Shown here in pieces: positions 1 to 4,100 of a stretch of DNA of 6,550 nucleotides. The DNA is taken from assembly GCA_964640435.1 (NCBI GenBank), contig CAZXFJ010000045.1, forward strand, positions 1 to 6,550. The letters run 5' to 3'. How positions within the stretch are numbered: position 1 is the stretch's first letter; each line of letters begins with the position of its first letter. The DNA is from GWA1-39-11 sp964640435. GTDB lineage: Bacteria > Patescibacteriota > Microgenomatia > Levybacterales > GWA1-39-11. The notes beneath the pieces are model-generated. The model saw nothing but the letters and a program-made list of their open reading frames with translations. It had not been told where the DNA came from and did no database searches. The translations under genes were made by a program, and so were the position numbers.

Positions 1-1175
1 ATGCAATAACAGTAACGGGTGAAACATGTACTCAATGTGGAATAAAAAAAGCTAATGAACAAATCTCTGCAAACAAGAGAAACGGAGTTAAAAACGTTGT
101 AGTTCTGTTAACTGATGGGCGAGCAAATGCAACAATTGGTAATCCTGGAATCGGAAATGAAACAACAGCAGAAGCAGCAGCGCTAAACGAAGCAAAGGCG
201 GGTAAAAATGCTAACGGAACGGTCTATTTCACTATTGGTCTTGGAAATAATGTTAATTCTGCTTTCTTGCAGAAAATTGCAACAGAAACCGGTGGAAAAT
301 ATTTCTTTGCTCCCACGGCAAATGATCTAACATCTATCTATCAGCAAATTAGCCAAATTGTTGGTAAAGGATCTATCAGCGGATTTATATATAACGACCT
401 TAACAACAATGGCGTAATGGATTCAACAGATTCTGGAATTGCAGGTTTAAATGTAACTCTTGCAACAACTGGACAAAATCCTGCGACTGCAACTTCAGAT
501 TCAACTGGAGGATTTTCATTCACTGGACTTTGTGACGGAAATTACAACCTTTCCCAAGTTGCAAATACAAATTGGACTGTTACAACCCCTTCAAACAATA
601 ATTACAACATTATCATCGTTAACGGACAGTCAATTTCAGGACAAAACTTTGGAAATAGACCTGGATCAACAAATACTAATCCAAACGCAACAATTTCAGC
701 AACACTTACTCCAACAGCGACTGTAACGCCAATACCAAATACTGGTCAAACATCACTTGATATCTCACTATCATTAACGGGTATTGGAGCTTCAACTTCG
801 GCTGGAATAAACAATACTCCGCAAAGAGCGCAACGTGTAGTTCAAGCGCAAGTATATAATGCACAGAATCAATTAGTCTCCTCTCCTAGTGGCACTGTCA
901 CTTTTGACCAAGCAGCAGGTGTGTATAAAGGAACAATTCCGCTTGGTTCGAGCTTCGCAACAGGTTCATATATTGTTAAAGCTCGAATGGATAACACTCT
1001 TTGGAAAAATGCAGGTGGCATAATTGGAATAACTGCTGGAACAACAACTCAAGTCCCACTGATTCCTCTTGTCTCAGGAGATATAAATCATGATAATTCA
1101 GTTAATCTTTTAGATTACAATTTATTTATTAGCTGTTTCAGAGACAGAACCAAATGTCAGACAACTGAACTATAA
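1..1175 (+). CDS. von Willebrand A / SdrD-B-like / dockerin surface protein, 5' partial
   Basis: The start of this gene lies outside the window. The reading frame is open from base 3 and gives 390 residues to the TAA at 1173-1175. Residues 1 to about 122 are the second half of a vWA domain: the core strand VVVLLTDG carries the Asp expected of the third MIDAS loop, and it is followed by a TVYFTIGLG strand and the closing helix. Residues about 124-219 resemble an SdrD B-type Ig repeat, opening GFIYNDLNNNG and ending in QNFGNRP. A Thr/Pro linker (about 220-248) leads to a beta-rich module (252-358). A single dockerin-type calcium loop follows (360-371, D-x-N-x-D-N-S-V-N-L-L-D). The protein stops 21 residues after that loop, so the second dockerin repeat is absent. 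It is probably exported and adhesive. The next gene begins two bases after its stop, which suggests one transcript. The domain reading is from sequence; the ligand is unknown. Confidence 0.9.
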   Translation, partial: AITVTGETCTQCGIKKANEQISANKRNGVKNVVVLLTDGRANATIGNPGIGNETTAEAAALNEAKAGKNANGTVYFTIGLGNNVNSAFLQKIATETGGKYFFAPTANDLTSIYQQISQIVGKGSISGFIYNDLNNNGVMDSTDSGIAGLNVTLATTGQNPATATSDSTGGFSFTGLCDGNYNLSQVANTNWTVTTPSNNNYNIIIVNGQSISGQNFGNRPGSTNTNPNATISATLTPTATVTPIPNTGQTSLDISLSLTGIGASTSAGINNTPQRAQRVVQAQVYNAQNQLVSSPSGTVTFDQAAGVYKGTIPLGSSFATGSYIVKARMDNTLWKNAGGIIGITAGTTTQVPLIPLVSGDINHDNSVNLLDYNLFISCFRDRTKCQTTEL

Positions 1176-1177
1176 AT

Positions 1178-1675
1178 ATGGAAGAACAAAAAACGAGCTT
1201 AATGGATAAAGTTATGGCCAGCAAGAAACGATTTATCGCTTCGCTTTTTGTTGTGGCAATAGTTCTTGCGATTCCAATTACTATCACAATGGTTAATAGC
1301 CAACAAGATATCAGACAGCAAGCAGCCGGCTGGAACTGTACTCAACTTATCCAGTATTACAATCAGTATCTATCAAACTGTACAGGTCAGAATGCACAGG
1401 TTTGTCAGATAATACAAACACAGCTTGCTCAACTTAACTGTAATGCAACTCCATCAGCAACCTTAACTCCAATCGTTACCGGATCACTTCCAACTGCAAC
1501 TCCAACTGCTGGACTTACAAGCACTCCAACAGCTACATTAACAACCTCACCAAGCCCTACTGCGGGTCCGTTAACTAATGTTCAGAGAATTTTTGACTTT
1601 AATGATGATGGGAAAATAAATGAAGTTGACCTTAATATTCTTTATGTAGGATTTTCAAAAAGAGACGGAGATTAA
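1178..1675 (+). CDS. membrane-anchored four-Cys protein with Thr/Pro stalk and C-terminal dockerin-like repeat
   Basis: This 165-residue protein starts two bases after the previous stop with no Shine-Dalgarno site, so it is probably translated by coupling or reinitiation; Met9 and Met13 are alternative starts. Residues 17-40 form an N-terminal membrane segment or uncleaved signal anchor ending in PITITMVN, then SQQDIRQQAA, a stalk motif I recall from Microgenomates exported proteins. Residues 53-88 hold four Cys (54, 68, 76, 88) in a Gln/Asn-rich, helix-like stretch that could form two disulfides. Residues 90-131 are a Thr/Pro/Ala/Ser linker. Residues 140-151 form one dockerin or EF-hand-like calcium loop (D-x-N-D-D-G-x-I-N-x-x-D), followed by a short helix and the ending KRDGD. 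A full type I dockerin has two such loops. With a cohesin gene next, the likely role is docking on the cell surface. The function of the Cys segment is unknown. Confidence 0.88.
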   Translation: MEEQKTSLMDKVMASKKRFIASLFVVAIVLAIPITITMVNSQQDIRQQAAGWNCTQLIQYYNQYLSNCTGQNAQVCQIIQTQLAQLNCNATPSATLTPIVTGSLPTATPTAGLTSTPTATLTTSPSPTAGPLTNVQRIFDFNDDGKINEVDLNILYVGFSKRDGD

Positions 1676-1685
1676 ACAGTTACAG

Positions 1686-1714
1686 TTGACAACTGGTTAA
1701 TATACGTGAATAAT
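1686..1714 (+). promoter_or_regulatory. sigma70-type promoter giving a predicted leaderless mRNA for the cohesin gene
   Basis: A perfect -35 hexamer TTGACA (1686-1691) is followed by a 17-base spacer and a -10 hexamer AATAAT (1709-1714, five of six matches). The hexamers sit at -35 and -12 relative to the ATG at 1721, so the expected transcript start is the A of that ATG. There is no Shine-Dalgarno sequence. The site lies in the 45-base gap after the 165-residue gene, so the cohesin gene can be transcribed apart from its upstream neighbours. Confidence 0.65.
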
Positions 1715-1720
1715 AATATT

Positions 1721-2389
1721 ATGCCTAAGAAAACAACTCTTCTAATCGTAGTTTTAGCAATAGTTACTGCTGTTCTTCTTTTCTTGGCTATCAATCAATC
1801 TGGAAAGCAAAACAATCCTCCTCAAGTATCAACAACTCCAACAGAAACTCCTGTTGTTAAAAGCGCTAAAGTCTTCTTCAATCCTACAAATATAGATCTT
1901 TCAGCAGGATCTTCTGCAACACCTACAAGCGTTGATATTATGGTCGATTCTGGCGGACAAGATATTGCAGGCGTACAAGCAGAGCTTGAATTTAGTCCTC
2001 AAGCATTAACAAACGTAAAGCTTGTTCCAGCCGCAGATGCTACAGGATTTTTTGGAACAGGAGCAAACGTATTATTTAATGATGTTTATCCAACTACGGG
2101 AAGAATTTCATTTGCTATCGCAATTGGTCCTACCCAATCCGGTAAAAAAGGTGTAGGTAAAATTGCCACGCTAACATTCCAAAAGGGCTTTGGCGCAACT
2201 ACATCTGCGACGACAATTAATTTCCTTGATAAAACTTTAGTCACTATACCGGATCGAGGCGAGTCTGCTCTCAAAGACGCATCACCGCTTAATATAACTC
2301 TTACTTCAACAACTAATGTTGTCCCACAAATAAGCACATTTCAAACAACAACAGCTCCTCAAGTAACCACCGCACCACCTACTCAATAA
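1721..2389 (+). CDS. membrane-anchored cohesin-domain protein
   Basis: The protein has 222 residues from the ATG at 1721. A GTG five codons upstream (1706) is open, but it overlaps the -10 element of the promoter, so ATG is preferred. The N-terminus is Lys-Lys followed by a hydrophobic helix (about 5-24), then a Thr/Pro/Val spacer. A cohesin-like beta sandwich follows, roughly residues 45-190. Its landmarks are AKVFFNP with a following acidic/Ser stretch, VDIMVDSGG, the strand GVQAELEFSPQAL, a FFGTGANVLFN loop, GRISFAIAIG, and GKIATLTFQ. The C-terminus is a Thr/Pro/Gln tail. Cohesins bind dockerins in a calcium-dependent way, and the two upstream genes each encode a dockerin-like repeat. It could therefore be the membrane receptor for one or both. 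Its length fits a single cohesin. The beta-sandwich reading is firm; the partnership is inferred from gene order. Confidence 0.88.
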   Translation: MPKKTTLLIVVLAIVTAVLLFLAINQSGKQNNPPQVSTTPTETPVVKSAKVFFNPTNIDLSAGSSATPTSVDIMVDSGGQDIAGVQAELEFSPQALTNVKLVPAADATGFFGTGANVLFNDVYPTTGRISFAIAIGPTQSGKKGVGKIATLTFQKGFGATTSATTINFLDKTLVTIPDRGESALKDASPLNITLTSTTNVVPQISTFQTTTAPQVTTAPPTQ

Positions 2390-2439
2390 TAGTTAAAACC
2401 GGAAAATAATCACAAAAAAAGGGGAATTTTTATCTTGTG

Positions 2440-2511
2440 TGGGCATCCATGGAGTCGGACCATGCGCCTCTTTCTTATCAGGAAAGCGTTCTACCGCTGA
2501 ACTAGATGCCC
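2440..2511 (-). tRNA. tRNA-Ile (anticodon GAU)
   Basis: A full cloverleaf can be drawn on the - strand. The acceptor stem is GGGCATC with GATGCCC (7 bp) and the D arm is GTTC/GAAC around loop AGCGGTA. The anticodon stem is CTTTC/GAAAG with loop CTGATAA, giving anticodon GAT. The variable loop is AGGCG, and the T stem is CATGG/CCATG. The discriminator base is A, and the CCA end is not encoded (CAC follows), so it must be added after transcription. The T-loop reads TCCGACT, with C where nearly all tRNAs have T (U55, normally pseudouridine). A T-rich tract at 2411-2420, read leftward, may serve as its terminator. Confidence 0.93.
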
Positions 2512-2521
2512 AAGATTATAT

Positions 2522-2551
2522 ATTTTACCAGAGAAACAGGCTCAAACTCAA
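2522..2551 (-). promoter_or_regulatory. putative promoter of tRNA-Ile
   Basis: Reading leftward, a -35-like TTGAGT (2551-2546) is followed by 18 bases and TAAAAT (2527-2522), which would start transcription about four bases before the mature tRNA. A perfect TATAAT (2520-2515) lies closer in. It could pair with the adjacent TTGAGC (2545-2540) at a 19-base spacing, but it would start transcription inside the tRNA. Which hexamer pair is used cannot be decided from sequence. Confidence 0.45.
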
Positions 2552-2562
2552 GAAGAAAGCTT

Positions 2563-3129
2563 TTAATTGGCCCCAGAAGTATATACCTCTATTCCATTTG
2601 GATCTTTAATTGATAGGCTTTGAGCACATGAATCAAGGCTTCCTGTTGCAACCACAGGTAGATTTTCATAGTCTGCAAATTTAATTCCTGGATAATATGG
2701 AACCCGCACAACGTTCCCGTCTTTTTTAATAATCACAATACTATTATGCTGATCTCGGGGCTCAAAATATGCAATTAGATCAGAAATTACGGGAATCGCT
2801 GGAGGATCAGGCTCAATAATATTGAGTATTTGAAGAGTTCCAATTTGAGTTTGTACTCCTTTGGAGCAAAGTACATTTCCTGCTCCAAGAACACCTAGAA
2901 AAGAGAAAGCGAGAACAACTCCCGCGATACCAAGAGACCCTTTAAGAGTAAATGAAAATGCCTTCTGCTTCTTAATTTCTTGAAGAAGCTCTACAATTTT
3001 GTGAAGTGGATTACCAATATGAACATCAAGCACATCGTCGTCATTTTTAGAATAATGAACATGTCTTGAGATAAATTCCTCAGCCTCGCTTTTCTTAGGT
3101 TTCTCTGGTATCTCTTCTTGCTCGGGCAT
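2563..3129 (-). CDS. single-pass membrane protein of unknown function
   Basis: I do not recognise this 188-residue protein as a named family. Residues 1-60 are charged and predicted cytoplasmic: Glu/Lys/Pro-rich at first, then an amphipathic HKIVELLQEIKKQK helix. Residues 62-84 form one clear transmembrane helix with Gly/Ala/Phe-rich content. The remaining 100 residues should face outward. They hold two Cys (88 and 168), a Pro-rich turn (EPDPPAIPV), and a beta-rich end containing IVIIKKDGNVVRVPYYPG and GSLDSCAQSLSI. The two Cys could form a disulfide outside the cell. It starts at an ATG without Shine-Dalgarno and has its own promoter-like hexamers. It follows the 54-residue gene by 39 bases on the same strand, so read-through from that pair is also possible. 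Confidence 0.82.
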   Translation of the reverse strand: MPEQEEIPEKPKKSEAEEFISRHVHYSKNDDDVLDVHIGNPLHKIVELLQEIKKQKAFSFTLKGSLGIAGVVLAFSFLGVLGAGNVLCSKGVQTQIGTLQILNIIEPDPPAIPVISDLIAYFEPRDQHNSIVIIKKDGNVVRVPYYPGIKFADYENLPVVATGSLDSCAQSLSIKDPNGIEVYTSGAN

Positions 3130-3135
3130 AACTTA

Positions 3136-3165
3136 ATTATGCTTCCAATTTTCTTACAATTGCAA
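3136..3165 (-). promoter_or_regulatory. putative leaderless promoter of the 188-residue membrane protein
   Basis: Reading leftward, TTGCAA (3165-3160, four of six matches to the -35 consensus) is separated by 18 bases from CATAAT (3141-3136, five of six). The -10 element occupies -12 to -7 relative to the ATG at 3129, so the predicted transcript starts on the start codon. There is no Shine-Dalgarno at the usual distance. Confidence 0.45.
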
Positions 3166-3168
3166 GTG

Positions 3169-3333
3169 TTAGGCTTGTTTTTTCTTAGGCCATGCCCAGC
3201 GAATTAGAATATATCCAGCTAAAACAGCCCATACACCAGGTGGAATTGCCGCTACAAGCTCTGCAGCCCCTCCTGCAATATTCCATCCAGCCTTTTCAAG
3301 GCTTGGTTCAATCATGGGAAAAGTCTCTTTCAT
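3169..3333 (-). CDS. small single-pass membrane protein (54 residues)
   Basis: This short gene encodes 54 residues, beginning MKETFPMIEPSLEKAGWN and ending WAWPKKKQA. Residues about 23-48 form one hydrophobic membrane helix containing a Pro-Pro-Gly kink and Trp at the interface. A basic Lys-Lys-Lys tail should stay in the cytoplasm. Two things support a real gene. Its ATG overlaps the stop of the upstream 72-residue gene as ATGA, a classic translational-coupling arrangement. An AAAGGA Shine-Dalgarno also lies eight bases before the ATG. The function is not recognisable. Its size and topology would suit a small subunit or accessory of a membrane complex, but that is only a possibility. Confidence 0.75.
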   Translation of the reverse strand: MKETFPMIEPSLEKAGWNIAGGAAELVAAIPPGVWAVLAGYILIRWAWPKKKQA

Positions 3334-3548
3334 GATGTAATTCCTTTAACTATGTTTCTTCCAGCAGCCCCACTTGAGTCAACTAGAAAATTGGCAGCAA
3401 CTGCCACAGAAACTGGCGCCGCATACGCAAACCTTCTTACAAGCTCAAAATAATATGAGCGATTTGTATGGCGTTTATTAAACCAAGACATAATAATCCA
3501 GCTTGCGAGATCCTCTGTCGGAATTTGTCTGACGTTTTCTCTTTCCAT
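3330..3548 (-). CDS. small hypothetical protein (72 residues)
   Basis: I do not recognise this 72-residue protein. Residues 1-40 are polar and basic-aromatic, with WIIMSWFNKRH and YYFELVRRF suggesting amphipathic helices. Residues 41-60 (AYAAPVSVAVAANFLV and onward) are moderately hydrophobic and could insert in or lie on the membrane. The C-terminus is Gly/Ala-rich then basic. No Cys is present. It is the first gene of a two-gene unit, since its TGA stop overlaps the ATG of the 54-residue membrane protein by four bases. A -10-like TAAAAT sits 12 bases before its ATG, with no Shine-Dalgarno. The coupling suggests the two small proteins act together in roughly equal amounts. Confidence 0.7.
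   Translation of the reverse strand: MERENVRQIPTEDLASWIIMSWFNKRHTNRSYYFELVRRFAYAAPVSVAVAANFLVDSSGAAGRNIVKGITS
3342..3347 (-). promoter_or_regulatory. Shine-Dalgarno site AAAGGA of the 54-residue gene
   Basis: Read leftward, AAAGGA ends eight bases before the ATG at 3333, inside the last codons of the upstream gene. It is the only convincing Shine-Dalgarno site that I found next to a start codon in the window, and it belongs to an internal cistron. It therefore decides the start of that gene. Confidence 0.65.
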
Positions 3549-3554
3549 AGCGTA

Positions 3555-3560
3555 ATTTTA
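3555..3560 (-). promoter_or_regulatory. -10 element of the 72/54-residue gene pair
   Basis: TAAAAT, read leftward, matches five of six consensus bases and sits at -12 to -7 from the ATG at 3548. This predicts a leaderless start. No good -35 lies at the right spacing; the nearest, TTGTGA at 3588-3583, leaves 22 bases. An 8-bp palindrome CTCATGAG (3563-3570) just upstream could be an operator. Confidence 0.35.
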
Positions 3561-3605
3561 GACTCATGAGGCATTTATAGCTTCACAAAAACCTAACAAA
3601 TATAT

Positions 3606-3636
3606 GCTCAATTTATAGCTATTAGGCTCAATTTAT
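3606..3636. repeat. 11-bp direct repeat in a divergent intergenic region
   Basis: GCTCAATTTAT occurs at 3606-3616 and again at 3626-3636, exactly 20 bases apart (about two helical turns), with the palindrome ATAGCTAT (3615-3622) overlapping the gap. The region separates the leftward 72-residue gene from the rightward tRNA-Cys. A repeat on one face of the helix fits a protein-binding site, but tandem duplication without function is equally possible. Confidence 0.5.
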
Positions 3637-3655
3637 GTTAAACTTTACCCCAGGT

Positions 3656-3727
3656 GGCGCGGTGGCGAAGTGGAAACGCGGGAGTCTGCAAAACTTTTAT
3701 GCGAGGGTTCGATTCCCTTCCGCGCCT
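3656..3727 (+). tRNA. tRNA-Cys (anticodon GCA)
   Basis: The acceptor stem is GGCGCGG with CCGCGCC (7 bp). The D arm is GCG/CGC with a GG-containing loop. The anticodon stem is GGAGT/ACTTT with two G-U pairs, and its loop CTGCAAA gives anticodon GCA. The T arm is GAGGG/CCCTT with a normal TTCGATT loop. The discriminator base is T, as expected for tRNA-Cys. The CCA end is not encoded. Only weak -10-like hexamers (for example TAAACT at 3639-3644) precede it. The 105-residue Cys-rich protein gene begins 53 bases downstream. Confidence 0.94.
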
Positions 3728-3745
3728 CAACTCTTTCCTCAAATA

Positions 3746-3775
3746 TTGACTTTCCTAAGCATTTGGCGCAATACT
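3746..3775 (+). promoter_or_regulatory. putative leaderless promoter of the six-Cys anchored protein
   Basis: TTGACT (3746-3751, five of six matches) starts exactly 35 bases before the ATG at 3781, the same distance as TTGACA before the cohesin gene. A weaker -10, AATACT (3770-3775), follows after 18 bases. No Shine-Dalgarno is present. The predicted transcript starts on or next to the ATG. Confidence 0.5.
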
Positions 3776-3780
3776 AATTC

Positions 3781-4098
3781 ATGAGCGATTTATCAAAAGC
3801 CTTAACCGGAATTGTTTTTCTCGTTGTCGCCATATCGTTACCTGTAACTATTTTTTTAGTAAATACTCCACAATCAAATCAAGGTCAGGCAGACGTTATT
3901 CAAGGCGCATCTCCAACCCCAGTGCTTGCAGCTGGCTGTCCAGCAGTGAACAGCGATGGCTCATCAAATACATGTCGTGCACAAAGCTTTTGTAATCCTG
4001 GAGAAACAGTGAAATATGATGGAAATGAAATGTGTACAACATCACTTGGACGTGAGGCTTTTTGCTGCACAATCCCCGCAGGCGCTACAGCACAATAA
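3781..4098 (+). CDS. membrane-anchored small six-Cys extracellular protein
   Basis: The protein has 105 residues. Residues 7-28 are an N-terminal membrane anchor ending in LPVTIFLVN, similar to PITITMVN in the 165-residue dockerin protein of this window. A short Gln/Ser/Thr/Pro stalk (29-50) follows. Residues 53-96 form a compact domain with six Cys (53, 65, 71, 85, 95, 96), ending in an adjacent Cys pair before Thr-Ile-Pro. That count and spacing would allow three disulfides, so the domain probably folds outside the membrane. I do not recognise the family; it could be a small disulfide-rich binding, inhibitor or adhesion domain. The gene ends two bases from the stop of the convergent 748-residue gene. 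Confidence 0.82.
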   Translation: MSDLSKALTGIVFLVVAISLPVTIFLVNTPQSNQGQADVIQGASPTPVLAAGCPAVNSDGSSNTCRAQSFCNPGETVKYDGNEMCTTSLGREAFCCTIPAGATAQ

Positions 4099-4100
4099 AA

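Noticed and set aside
267..1175. TTG at 267 as the start of a complete 302-residue protein
   Set aside because: The frame is open from base 3 and the upstream residues form the core of the vWA domain, including the TDG strand. The gene simply begins outside the window.
1140..1200. A frameshift hiding the second dockerin repeat of the first gene
   Set aside because: Neither alternative frame after 1140 encodes a D-x-N-x-D calcium loop, so the repeat is truly absent here.
1706..1720. GTG at 1706 as the start of the cohesin protein
   Set aside because: It overlaps the -10 element of a well-formed promoter whose expected transcript start is the ATG at 1721, and the ATG leaves a normal Lys-Lys membrane anchor.
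2390..2439. Possible hairpin terminator after the cohesin gene (CACAA...TTGTG with A and T runs)
   Set aside because: The stem is almost wholly A-T and the arms are interrupted. It is more likely the A/T-rich trailer of the tRNA-Ile gene, and no GC-rich hairpin is present.
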